A program made the translations under genes and the position numbers. Below, piece after piece: positions 25,548-33,118 of a stretch of 33,158 nucleotides of DNA. The notes under the pieces were generated by a model. The model searched no databases, had not been told where the DNA came from, and saw nothing but the letters and a program-made list of their open reading frames with translations. The stretch lies in the NCBI RefSeq assembly GCF_000308695.1, contig NZ_BAGG01000051.1, positions 1-33,158 on the forward strand, read 5' to 3'. Origin of the DNA: Nocardia takedensis NBRC 100417. GTDB taxonomy: Bacteria > Actinomycetota > Actinomycetes > Mycobacteriales > Mycobacteriaceae. How positions within the stretch are numbered: position 1 is the stretch's first letter; each line of letters opens with the position of its first letter.

Positions 25548-27767
25548 GTGGTGGAACGCGACGCTCCCGCCGGGCGGGCCGTATACACGTGGGGTCTGGT
25601 GACCGCGGTCGGGGTGATCGCGGGTTATTGCGCGGTCCTGGCCGCCAACGCCCGACATTTCTACGCCGACGACACCGAATCCCAGTACGCCCCGCTGTGG
25701 GTGATGCTCGGCCGCGCGCTACGCGAAGGACGCTTCCCGACGCTCGTCCCGGAAAACTGGCTCGCGGGCAACTACGCCATCGAGGAAGCGGGACTGCTCA
25801 ACCCGCCGCAGTTGCTCATCGACCTGATCGCGCCGTCGGTCGACAACCTCGCCGGCTACGCGACCGTGGTGAAACTGCTGTTCGCGATCGTGCTGGGACT
25901 CGGCGTCTTCCGGGTGTGCGAGGAGTACGGGGCCGCGCTGCCGTGGGCCGCCGTCGCGGGCGTCGCCGCGCCGTTCACCGGATGGCTGCTGTTCTTCGAC
26001 GAAGCCAGTTGGTACACCGCCTTCACCGGCACGGCGTGGCTGGTCCAGGCGTGGGCCTCGGGGATTCGCTACGCGCGCGGCCGGTCCGGCCCGATCCCGA
26101 CGTTCGTGTTCCTCTATCTCGCGATCTCGGTGCAGTACATCTTCCCGGCCGTGGAGGCCGGACTGGTGATCGTGGCCGTGGCGGTCGGGGAATGGGTCCA
26201 CCAACGCCGCGCCGCCCCCTCGCTGCGGTTGCTCGCCGTCTCGGCCTGCGCGGCCGCCGCCGGCCTGGCGACCTATCTGCCGAGCATGCTCTCGGCCAAG
26301 GTGACCTGGCGCGGCACCGCCCAGATCAACAACGACCAGTTCCTGACCGTGCCGTGGTCGGAATCGCTGAACGCGAGCCTGCCCACCGCCCTGCCCGCCT
26401 ACAACTCGTGGTGGGGGTACGTGCAGCCGATGCCGGTCACCTATATCGCGTGGTTCCTGATCCCCGCGCTCGCCTTCGTGGACTGGGGTCGCGCGCGGGC
26501 CGCGTGGCGCGAATTCACCGCCGTCGCCCTGGTCGCGATCGGCGCGCTGATGTGGACCGCGGGCCCCGGCACCATCGGCCCGCTGCGCTGGCCCGCCCGC
26601 GTCCTGCCGCTGCTGGCCCTGGCGCTGCTCGTGCTCGTGTGCCTGCTGCTCGGCCGCTTCGCCACCGTCCGCGACGCGCGCCCGCGACTGATCGCGGCGG
26701 GCGTGCTGATCGCGGCGCTGTGGCTGCGTTCGGCCTCGGCGGCCCCCGATCTGTGGGTCCGACACCTGCTCGCCGCCTTGGCCGTCGCCGCCCTCGGCGC
26801 GCTCGCGGTCCTGCTCGGCGTCCGTCGCGGCGGCGCGGCGGCCTGTCTGCTGATCCTGATCGCGACGATCCCGATCGCGCACCTCCAGGTCCGCGCCGCC
26901 CAACCCACCCCGCTCGGCTGGAACCTGCCCGAACGCCGCTCGGCGATGAAAGCGGCCTTCCCCGACTTCCCTGGCACCACCCTGCAACTGGCCGACCGCG
27001 GACTGATCCCGCCGTCCGAGCGCACCCTCGACGGAGCCTACGGATCACTGGTCTTCGGCAACTACGCCAAGAATCTGGAGCTGACCTACGTCGGCGGCTA
27101 CACCCCGAACGGCCATCTGAGCTTCGGTGAATTGCTCTGCATGCGCTGGGACACCAGCGTCTGCGCCGACGCCTACCGCCGCGCGTTCGTGGTCGAACCG
27201 TCGACCGGTCGGACCGTGGTCGATCTGATGAAAGTCGACCGGGTCGTGTTGCAGCGGACGCTGTTCCCGCGCGCGGGAATCGAACCCGCCCCGCCCGGTT
27301 GGCAGTGGGTGTCGGTGCCCGGCCACGACCGCTACATCGCGGTGCTCGACCGCCGTGACGGACCGGTCTCCACCCGCGACGGCCGCATCGCCGCCGTCAC
27401 CGGGGTCACGGCCACCTCGGTCAGCGAGAACGACCGGGTCAGCCGCGTCCTGGTCGACTCGCCCGACGGCGGGCGTGTGGTCTTCGCCCGCCTGGGCTGG
27501 CCCGGGTACCGTGTGACACTCGACGGACGGGAACTGCCCGTCGAACTCGTGGCCGGGAGTTTCCTCGCGGTGGACATCCCGGCGGGTACCGACAACGGTG
27601 AACTGACGGTGGCCTGGGCGCCGCCCGGTCGCACGCTCGGCGCCGCGGCGATGGCGCTGGGACTACTCGGAACGGGGATACTGCAATGGACGTATCGACG
27701 GCGGCGCGACCGGCCGATTCCGGTGGCGACCGCGCCCGCGCCGCGCGAACTGGTGGAGGCCCGGTGA
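25548..27767 (+). CDS. YfhO-family membrane glycosyltransferase (GT-C type), copy 2
   Basis: A 739-aa paralogue of the preceding gene with the same architecture: a short cytoplasmic start, about a dozen helices, the DDTESQYAPLW loop, the highly conserved KVTWRGTAQINNDQF...SWWGYVQPMPVTYIAWF region, and a C-terminal soluble domain with FARLGWPGYRVTLDGRELP. GTG 25548 is the first in-frame start after the -10-like hexamer, and copy 2 lacks the ~20-residue N-terminal extension of copy 1. Its TGA overlaps the GTG of the GtrA gene (GTGA), so this copy is translationally coupled to a flippase-type protein. Two diverged copies may serve different acceptors or sugars, but this cannot be told from sequence. 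Confidence 0.83.
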   Translation: MVERDAPAGRAVYTWGLVTAVGVIAGYCAVLAANARHFYADDTESQYAPLWVMLGRALREGRFPTLVPENWLAGNYAIEEAGLLNPPQLLIDLIAPSVDNLAGYATVVKLLFAIVLGLGVFRVCEEYGAALPWAAVAGVAAPFTGWLLFFDEASWYTAFTGTAWLVQAWASGIRYARGRSGPIPTFVFLYLAISVQYIFPAVEAGLVIVAVAVGEWVHQRRAAPSLRLLAVSACAAAAGLATYLPSMLSAKVTWRGTAQINNDQFLTVPWSESLNASLPTALPAYNSWWGYVQPMPVTYIAWFLIPALAFVDWGRARAAWREFTAVALVAIGALMWTAGPGTIGPLRWPARVLPLLALALLVLVCLLLGRFATVRDARPRLIAAGVLIAALWLRSASAAPDLWVRHLLAALAVAALGALAVLLGVRRGGAAACLLILIATIPIAHLQVRAAQPTPLGWNLPERRSAMKAAFPDFPGTTLQLADRGLIPPSERTLDGAYGSLVFGNYAKNLELTYVGGYTPNGHLSFGELLCMRWDTSVCADAYRRAFVVEPSTGRTVVDLMKVDRVVLQRTLFPRAGIEPAPPGWQWVSVPGHDRYIAVLDRRDGPVSTRDGRIAAVTGVTATSVSENDRVSRVLVDSPDGGRVVFARLGWPGYRVTLDGRELPVELVAGSFLAVDIPAGTDNGELTVAWAPPGRTLGAAAMALGLLGTGILQWTYRRRRDRPIPVATAPAPRELVEAR
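26278..26498 (+). repeat. Near-identical 221-bp segment shared with first YfhO gene (copy 2 side)
   Basis: This is the partner of 23957-24177. It encodes the stretch from the conserved LPSMLSAKVTWRG region to VDWGRAR. Confidence 0.8.
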
Positions 27768-28258
27768 CCGAGTTCGACGGGGAGGCGGCCGGTCACGCGG
27801 GCGCGGTCGGCACCGAGGACCCCGGCCCGCTGCTGCGGTTGGTGCGCCGACAGGAACTCGCCTTCGCCGTCGTCGGCGGCTTCAACACCGTGTTCGGCAT
27901 GGCCCTGACGGTGCTGTGGATGTCGATCCTGGGCCCCGACACCCAGCCGACGGTGGCGGTGGTGTTGGCCTACGCCATCGGCCTGACGGTCGCCTTCGTC
28001 CTGCACCGCACCCTCGTTTTCCGGGTGCGCGGCCACGTGGTCCGCGACTTCCTGCGGTTCTGCGCGGTCAATTCCGGCGGCCTGCTGCTCAATGTCGCGC
28101 TGGTGGAACTGGCGGTCACCGTGCTCGGCTTCCCCGCCAGACCGGCCGCGGTCGTGGTGATGGGCCTGGTGGCGGTGGCCAGCTTCTTCGGGCACCGCTA
28201 CATCTCCTTCCACCGGCCCGCGCCGGACGGTTCCCGACCCGATCCGGCGGCCGGGTAG
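27764..28258 (+). CDS. GtrA-family membrane protein (putative polyprenyl-phosphate-sugar flippase)
   Basis: A 164-aa protein with four predicted helices at roughly 35-55, 62-85, 95-117 and 123-145. It carries the family-typical start FAVVGGFNTVFG, the RTLVFR segment after helix 2, and the terminal basic FFGHRYISF. GtrA/GtcA proteins are thought to move polyprenyl-phosphate-linked sugars across the membrane for GT-C enzymes. GTG 27764 follows GGAGG by 5 nt and overlaps the YfhO copy 2 stop, which decides the start. With the GT2 and YfhO genes it completes a three-component glycosylation set. The flippase role is known for the family by genetics and is inferred here. Confidence 0.88.
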   Translation: MTEFDGEAAGHAGAVGTEDPGPLLRLVRRQELAFAVVGGFNTVFGMALTVLWMSILGPDTQPTVAVVLAYAIGLTVAFVLHRTLVFRVRGHVVRDFLRFCAVNSGGLLLNVALVELAVTVLGFPARPAAVVVMGLVAVASFFGHRYISFHRPAPDGSRPDPAAG

Positions 28259-28261
28259 GTT
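28256..28261 (+). promoter_or_regulatory. Putative -10 element of the Trm112-like gene
   Basis: TAGGTT at 28256-28261 overlaps the stop codon of the GtrA gene and ends 7 nt before ATG 28269. A leaderless transcript is plausible, although read-through from the upstream operon is equally possible. Confidence 0.35.
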
Positions 28262-28268
28262 GTCGGAC

Positions 28269-28499
28269 ATGCCGTACGAAACCGCCCTGGACACCACACT
28301 GTTGAGCCTGCTCGCCTGCCCGCAGGACAAAGGCCCGCTGCTGCTGGTCCGCGCCGAGGGCGGCAGCCTGCTCTACAACCCGCGCCTGCGCCGCGCCTAC
28401 CCGATCGACAACGGTATCCCCGTGCTGCTGATCGACGAGGCGCGCGAGGTGGGGGAGGACGAGCACACCGCTTTCACCGCCCAGCAGTCCGCCGACTGA
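28269..28499 (+). CDS. Trm112-like (UPF0434) small protein
   Basis: A 76-aa protein of the bacterial Trm112-like family. The pattern LLSLLACPQDKGPLLL, then a beta strand, then LRRAYPIDNGIPVLLIDEAR is characteristic. Only a single cysteine is kept (Cys17), so the classic zinc knot of eukaryotic Trm112 is absent, as in many bacterial members. Eukaryotic Trm112 activates methyltransferases by direct contact; the bacterial role is unsettled. A bacterial copy near a methyltransferase is suggestive, but here that gene lies ~8 kb away. It follows the GtrA gene by 10 nt and converges on the TetR gene. Confidence 0.85.
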   Translation: MPYETALDTTLLSLLACPQDKGPLLLVRAEGGSLLYNPRLRRAYPIDNGIPVLLIDEAREVGEDEHTAFTAQQSAD

Positions 28500-28503
28500 G
28501 CGT

Positions 28504-29124
28504 TCAGGCTTCCAACGAACCGGTGAGATAACGCTGCACCGTCGGCCCGACCGCGGCGACGAGGTCGGGCAGCGGCATCGAGGCCAGCGGTTCGATGCCG
28601 ACCAGTTTGCGCGCCACCAGAATGCCCATCATCTGCGAGGCCACCAGCGCCACCCGGGCGCGGCCGTCGTCCTCGGGCGTCGCGATCCGCTGCCGCACCT
28701 GCTCCAGCACGACCTCCAGGACGAAGGTGCGCGCCAGCGAGTCGTCGCCACCCGCCAGCATGCTGCGCAGCACCGCGACCAGGCCCGGCCCGGCAGGCGA
28801 ATCCCACACCCCGACCACGGTGGCGATCAGCGTCTCTCCGATCCGGTCCAGCGGCGCGGCCAGGACCGTGCGCAAGGGGGTCTCCGGATCTATCGGCAAG
28901 TGCGCGACCGCGACGAACAATTGGCGTTTGGTGCCGAAATAGTGGTGCACCAGCGCCGGGTCCACGCCCGCGTCACCGGCGATGGCGCGGATGGAGGTGT
29001 TGTCGAAACCGTTGCGCGCGAAGCGCTCCCGGGCGGCGTCCAGAATCGCCTCGCGGGCGCCGGAACGGCCGGGCCGACGACCCGGGCGACGCGCGCCCTC
29101 CTCGGCCGACCCGGCCGCGCTCAC
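28504..29124 (-). CDS. TetR-family transcriptional regulator of the adjacent ABC exporter
   Basis: A 206-aa regulator. The N-terminal TetR DNA-binding domain is at about 22-75: AREAILDAARERFARNGFDN, then the turn and recognition helix GVDPALVHHYFGTKRQLF. A C-terminal helical ligand and dimerisation domain follows. GTG 29124 overlaps the permease stop (GTGA), making it the third gene of the ATPase-permease-regulator operon, a common arrangement for autoregulated drug exporters. The symmetric AATTCA/TGAATT array at 30632-30667 upstream of the ATPase gene is its probable operator. Inducing ligand unknown. Confidence 0.92.
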   Translation of the reverse strand: MSAAGSAEEGARRPGRRPGRSGAREAILDAARERFARNGFDNTSIRAIAGDAGVDPALVHHYFGTKRQLFVAVAHLPIDPETPLRTVLAAPLDRIGETLIATVVGVWDSPAGPGLVAVLRSMLAGGDDSLARTFVLEVVLEQVRQRIATPEDDGRARVALVASQMMGILVARKLVGIEPLASMPLPDLVAAVGPTVQRYLTGSLEA

Positions 29125-29894
29125 GCCGTCCTACGTCGCAGGGTCGCCGCGCCCAGCGCGAGGGCCACCACCGCGAAAGCCGCGACGACGCCGATATCCC
29201 GCCACATCTGGCCGGTCACCTCCGGATTCCGCGAAACCTCTTGCAGCGCGTCGACCGCGTAACTCAGCGGCAGCACGTCGCTGACGGGTTGGAGCCAGCC
29301 CGGCAGCTGATCGCGCGGCACCAGTAGACCGCACAGGAAGATCTGCGGTGCGACCACCAACGGCATGAACTGTACGGCCTGGAATTCGGTGCGGGCGAAA
29401 GCGCTGGCCAGCAACCCGAGCGCGACGCCGCAGATCGCGTCGACCACCGCGATCACCACCACCCAGAGCGGATCGCCCGCCGCTTGCAGATCGAGCGGCC
29501 CGAAGGCCACCAGACAGGCCACGATCGCCTGGGCGGCCGCGGCCAGCGAGAACGCCGTGCCGTAGCCGGCGAGCAGATCGCCCTTGGTCAGCGGGGTGGT
29601 CAGCAGCCGCTCCAACGTGCCCGAGGTGCGTTCGCGCTGCATGGCGATCGCGGTGATCAGGAACATCACGATGAACGGCAGGATGCCGAGCATGCTGATG
29701 CCGACCCGGTCGAACAGCGACGGCTGACCCGGCGGGTGCGGCGTGTCCTGGTAGATGAAGTACAGCAGCGCCATCAGCAGGGCGGGCACCACCAGGATCA
29801 TCGCGACCGTGCGACGGTCGTTGCGCAGTTGGCGCAGGATGCGGCCGGTGGTGGCCAGGTAGGGCCGAAGCGACGGGGTGGAGGTGGCGCTCAT
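29121..29894 (-). CDS. ABC-2 type exporter permease
   Basis: A 257-aa inner-membrane protein with six predicted helices of the ABC-2 (DrrB/NodJ-like) family. An N-terminal cytosolic segment RPYLATTGRILRQLRNDRRT is followed by helix 1 (VAMILVVPALLMALLYF). The mid-protein ERTSGTLERLLTTPLTKGDLL is the coupling-helix region typical of these permeases, and FMPLVVAPQIFLCGLLVPRDQLPGWLQ is a further family segment. It overlaps both neighbours by 4 nt, so it is coupled to the ATPase gene upstream and the TetR gene downstream. Drug or lipid efflux is the general expectation; the substrate is not readable. Confidence 0.92.
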   Translation of the reverse strand: MSATSTPSLRPYLATTGRILRQLRNDRRTVAMILVVPALLMALLYFIYQDTPHPPGQPSLFDRVGISMLGILPFIVMFLITAIAMQRERTSGTLERLLTTPLTKGDLLAGYGTAFSLAAAAQAIVACLVAFGPLDLQAAGDPLWVVVIAVVDAICGVALGLLASAFARTEFQAVQFMPLVVAPQIFLCGLLVPRDQLPGWLQPVSDVLPLSYAVDALQEVSRNPEVTGQMWRDIGVVAAFAVVALALGAATLRRRTA

Positions 29895-30622
29895 GCTGTC
29901 GGTCCCGTCGTGATGAGGGTGAGGAAAGCCCGTTCGAGGTTCTGTTCGCCGGTGCGCTCGCGCAGTTCATCGGGACTCAGCTCGGCCAGCAGTCGTCCCT
30001 CGCGCAGCAGCAGGAGCCGATCGCAGTGTTCGGCTTCGTCCATCACGTGGCTCGACACCAGCAGTGTGGTGCCGTCGGCGGCGAGTTCGTGGAACTGCTT
30101 CCACAACTCCACCCGCAACACCGGGTCCAGGCCGACAGTCGGTTCGTCCAACAGCAGCACCTCGGGCCGGGCGACAAGGGCGCAGGCCAACGAGACACGC
30201 GTCATCTGGCCGCCGGACAGTTCGTCGCCGCGCTGGTGGGCGTGGTCGAGCAGCCCCACCGCGCCGATCGCCCCGTCGACGTCGCCGCGGTCGCGGCCGT
30301 AGAGCGCGGCGTAGTAATTCACGTTCTCGCGGACGCTGATATCGGCGTAGATGCTGGGCGCCTGGGTGACGTAGCCGATGCGGCGGCGCAGGTCGGCGGA
30401 GCCCGCGGGCAGGCCGAGGGCGGTGATCTGCCCGCCCGTCACGAGTTGGGTGCCGACGATGCTGCGGATCAGCGTGGTCTTGCCGCAGCCGGAGGGCCCG
30501 AGCAGACCGGTGATCGACCCGCGCGGGATTGTCAGCGAAATATCGTGCAGGACTTCGCGTTTACCGCGGCGAACGGTGAGGTCGCGGACCTCGACGGCGG
30601 GGGATGGGGGCGGCTGCGACAT
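29891..30622 (-). CDS. ABC exporter ATP-binding protein (DrrA-like)
   Basis: A 243-aa nucleotide-binding subunit that powers the adjacent permease. Walker A GPSGCGKT is at 42-49, the Q-loop at YVTQAPS near 84-90, ABC signature LSGGQ at 135-139, Walker B LLLDE at 156-160 and the H-loop His192 in SSHVMDEAEHC. All sites are intact. ATG 30622 follows GAGG and lies 9 nt from the edge of the symmetric operator-like array. It is the first gene of the three-gene operon. It belongs to the antibiotic-exporter branch of the ABC-2 ATPases. Confidence 0.95.
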   Translation of the reverse strand: MSQPPPSPAVEVRDLTVRRGKREVLHDISLTIPRGSITGLLGPSGCGKTTLIRSIVGTQLVTGGQITALGLPAGSADLRRRIGYVTQAPSIYADISVRENVNYYAALYGRDRGDVDGAIGAVGLLDHAHQRGDELSGGQMTRVSLACALVARPEVLLLDEPTVGLDPVLRVELWKQFHELAADGTTLLVSSHVMDEAEHCDRLLLLREGRLLAELSPDELRERTGEQNLERAFLTLITTGPTA

Positions 30623-30631
30623 GGTCGCCTC

Positions 30632-30667
30632 AATTCATCAGGCGTTGAATTCACTGTGTGATGAATT
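30632..30667 (-). promoter_or_regulatory. Symmetric TetR-type operator array upstream of the ABC exporter operon
   Basis: The pattern is AATTCA-n8-TGAATTCA-n8-TGAATT. It contains two overlapping AATTCA-n8-TGAATT sites offset by 16 bp, within one larger dyad whose outer arms are AATTCATCA and TGATGAATT (9 bp each, perfect). It is strongly AT-rich against the local background and lies just upstream of the ABC ATPase start at 30622. Autoregulation by the operon's TetR protein is the simplest reading. Confidence 0.75.
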
Positions 30668-30755
30668 AAACGCCGACGCGGGACCGCGCGCAAGAGGACA
30701 AGGCTGCCCCGACGCGCGTCCTCCGGCCCTACCGCCGATCCGGGAGAATGCGGCC

Positions 30756-31367
30756 GTGTCCGCAGACGATCTCGCCCTCGACCCGCCCGCCGCCGCCCGC
30801 CGCCTGCTCGGCGCGACCCTGTGGTCCGGCCCGGTCGGGCTGCGGATCACCGAGGTCGAGGCGTACGGCGGCGACCCGGCGGGACCGTGGCCCGACCCCG
30901 CCTCCCACTCCGGCCGCGGCCGCACCCCCCGCAACGCGGTGATGTTCGGCCCGGCCGGCGTGCTCTACGTCTATCTCAGCTACGGGATGCACTACTGCTG
31001 CAACGTCACCACCGGGCCGGACGGCATCGCGAGCGCCGCGCTGGTGCGCGCGGGCGACATCGTCGCCGGGCACGAGGAAGTCCGCGCCCGCCGACCGGCC
31101 GCCCGCTCCGACGCGCTGCTGGCCAGCGGCCCCGGCAACGTCGGCAGCGCGCTCGGTCTCACCCTCGCGGACTACGGCACACCGCTGCTCGACCCGTCCG
31201 CCCCCATCCGCCTCGACCTGGGCGACCCGCTGCCCGACACCGCCGTCGCCCGCGGACCCCGCGTCGGCGTCAGCCTCGCCGCCGACGTGCCCTGGCGGTT
31301 CTGGCTCCCCGCTTCGCCTTCGGTCTCGACCTACCGCCGCAGTCCCCGCGCCCCGCGCATCGCCTGA
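30756..31367 (+). CDS. DNA-3-methyladenine glycosylase (AAG/MPG family)
   Basis: A monofunctional base-excision-repair glycosylase that removes alkylated purines such as 3-methyladenine and hypoxanthine. The 203-aa protein matches the bacterial MPG family length. The catalytic segment ITEVEAY has Glu35 and Tyr37, corresponding to human AAG Glu125 and Tyr127 as recalled. His51 lies in [14 protein letters not shown], and the core motif [15 protein letters not shown] is at 70-84. GTG 30756 follows GGGAG by 9 nt; the reading frame runs further upstream through the exporter promoter, but that part has no family sequence. It precedes tyrS, the same order as in mycobacteria as recalled. Confidence 0.93.
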   Translation: MSADDLALDPPAAARRLLGATLWSGPVGLRITEVEAYGGDPAGPWPDPASHSGRGRTPRNAVMFGPAGVLYVYLSYGMHYCCNVTTGPDGIASAALVRAGDIVAGHEEVRARRPAARSDALLASGPGNVGSALGLTLADYGTPLLDPSAPIRLDLGDPLPDTAVARGPRVGVSLAADVPWRFWLPASPSVSTYRRSPRAPRIA

Positions 31368-31522
31368 CCGGCGATCGGCCCGCCCGGGCGCGGGGTCGTC
31401 ATCGGATCGCCGGACCTGCCGGTCGCGCGCATTCCGACGGAAAGACGCGCGGCCTGCCAGGACCGTTCGGCAGGTGGGACCTGGGCTTCGGCCCGGCCGC
31501 CCGGTGCGGGAAGATGGGCGGC

Positions 31523-32812
31523 GTGAGCGGCGATATCATCGACGAACTGACCTGGCGCGGCCTCATCGCGCAGTCCACCGATCTCGACGCGCTGCGCGCG
31601 GCGGCGGCCGACGGGCCGCTGACGCTGTATGCCGGGTTCGATCCGACCGCGGCCAGCCTGCACGCCGGCCACCTGGTCCCGCTGCTCGCCCTCAAACGAT
31701 TCCAGCGGGCGGGCCACCGACCGATCGTGCTCGCGGGCGGCGCCACCGGCCTCATCGGCGACCCGCGCGACGTCGGCGAACGCAGCATGAACTCCACCGA
31801 CACCGTCGCCGACTGGGCCCAGCGCATCCGCTCGCAACTCGAGCGTTTCGTGGACCTGGACGATTCCCCGACCGGCGCGCTCATCGTGAACAACATGGAC
31901 TGGACCGGCCCGCTGTCGACGGTCGACTTCCTGCGCGGGATCGGCAAACACTTCTCGGTGAACGTCATGCTCGCGCGTGACACCGTCAAGCGCAGGCTCG
32001 ACGCCGACGGCATGTCCTACACCGAGTTCAGCTACATGCTGTTGCAGGCCAACGACTACCTCGAACTGCGCCGCGCCCACGACTGCCGATTGCAGGTCGG
32101 CGGCTCCGACCAGTGGGGCAACATCATCGCGGGCGTCGAACTCAACCGCCGCGTCGACGGCGAATCGGTGCACGCGCTGACCGTCCCGCTGGTGACCTCG
32201 GCCGACGGCAAGAAGTTCGGCAAGTCGACCGGCGGCGGCAGCCTGTGGCTCGATCCGGAGATGACCAGCCCCTACGCCTGGTACCAGTACTTCGTGAACA
32301 CCGCCGACGCGGACGTGGTCCGCTACCTGCGCTGGTTCACCTTCCTGTCCCGCGAGGAACTCGACGACCTGGAGACCGCCACGGTCGAACGTCCGCACGC
32401 GCGCGAGGCCCAGCGCAGGCTGGCCGCGGAGATGACGACCTTGGTGCACGGCGAGGACGACACCCGCGCGGTGCAGTTGGCCAGCCAGGCCCTGTTCGGT
32501 CGCGGCGAACTGCGCGACCTGGACGAGTCGACCCTCGGGTCGGCGCTGCGCGAAGCGGCGGTGGACAGCACGGTCGCCGAGGTGGGGCCGCAGACGCCGG
32601 ACACCATCGTGGACCTGTTGGTCGCCAGCGGACTGTGCGAGAGCCGCGGGGCGGCCCGGCGCGCGGTGAACGAGGGCGGCGCCTACGTCAACAACGAGAA
32701 GATCGCCGACCCCGAGTGGACCCCCGCCGAGGGCGACTACCTGCACGGACGCTGGTTGGCGCTGCGTCGGGGCAAGCGGAACATCGCGGGTGTCCTGCGC
32801 ACGCGGGGATGA
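31523..32812 (+). CDS. tyrS: Tyrosyl-tRNA synthetase
   Basis: It charges tRNA-Tyr with tyrosine. The 429-aa class I synthetase has the HIGH-type motif HAGH at 47-50, the KMSKS-type motif KFGKS at 231-235, the tyrosine-site segments YAGFDPTA and [10 protein letters not shown], and a C-terminal S4 RNA-binding domain (about 355-425, [22 protein letters not shown]). GTG 31523 gives an N-terminus ([19 protein letters not shown]) aligning with the mycobacterial enzyme as recalled; ATG 31514, three codons upstream, is also possible. In fast-growing mycobacteria an rRNA operon lies downstream of tyrS, and the rrn-type promoters here fit that. Confidence 0.97.
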   Translation: MSGDIIDELTWRGLIAQSTDLDALRAAAADGPLTLYAGFDPTAASLHAGHLVPLLALKRFQRAGHRPIVLAGGATGLIGDPRDVGERSMNSTDTVADWAQRIRSQLERFVDLDDSPTGALIVNNMDWTGPLSTVDFLRGIGKHFSVNVMLARDTVKRRLDADGMSYTEFSYMLLQANDYLELRRAHDCRLQVGGSDQWGNIIAGVELNRRVDGESVHALTVPLVTSADGKKFGKSTGGGSLWLDPEMTSPYAWYQYFVNTADADVVRYLRWFTFLSREELDDLETATVERPHAREAQRRLAAEMTTLVHGEDDTRAVQLASQALFGRGELRDLDESTLGSALREAAVDSTVAEVGPQTPDTIVDLLVASGLCESRGAARRAVNEGGAYVNNEKIADPEWTPAEGDYLHGRWLALRRGKRNIAGVLRTRG

Positions 32813-32909
32813 CCGCGGCGTGGCTCGGGTCACACTTGTGCGGCACAAGCCGCGTTTCGCCCGCCTCGCGAGCCCCTGACCTGCGAAATCACATCGCTGT
32901 AGTGCGGAT
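32813..32909. other. tyrS-rrn intergenic region
   Basis: No gene is supported between the tyrS stop and P1. Including the two promoters and the stretch between them, 32813-33158 is about 345 nt of non-coding sequence. A further small hairpin (CCAGC/GCTGG, 32984-32999) lies between P1 and P2, where it would be in the P1 transcript. Confidence 0.6.
32835..32849 (+). terminator. Weak hairpin after tyrS
   Basis: CTTGTG and CACAAG pair around a 3-nt loop (32835-32849), 22 nt after the tyrS stop and with no U-tract. It is possible as a terminator separating tyrS from the rrn promoters but is short. Confidence 0.3.
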
Positions 32910-32938
32910 TTGACCTCGCGTTCCCGACCGCGTAACTT
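32910..32938 (+). promoter_or_regulatory. rrn-type upstream promoter (P1)
   Basis: The -35 TTGACC (32910-32915) and the -10 TAACTT (32933-32938) are separated by exactly 17 nt, in the region downstream of tyrS. The spacing and sequences are near-ideal for housekeeping sigma factor promoters. Confidence 0.65.
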
Positions 32939-33083
32939 ATGTCGAGTCAGAGCGACACGGACACCGACCCGGAGCCCGAAACGCCAGCTCAGAGGCTGGA
33001 AATGGGACCGGGAAACGAGGTAGTACGAGGAGCGCCTGGCCAACCTGTAGAACACCCGGCCTGATCATGGCGATCGAGCGGAC

Positions 33084-33112
33084 TTGACTCCGTGAGATGC
33101 TTCGGATAGGCT
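33084..33112 (+). promoter_or_regulatory. rrn-type downstream promoter (P2) resembling the mycobacterial rRNA promoter
   Basis: The -35 TTGACT (33084-33089), a 17-nt spacer and the -10 TAGGCT (33107-33112) are followed by CTGGAAAAGTTGCC-like sequence. The TTGACTCC start and the CTGG-n-GTTGCC following the -10 resemble the M. tuberculosis rrn promoter as recalled. Transcription should start near 33119. Confidence 0.75.
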
Positions 33113-33118
33113 GGAAAA

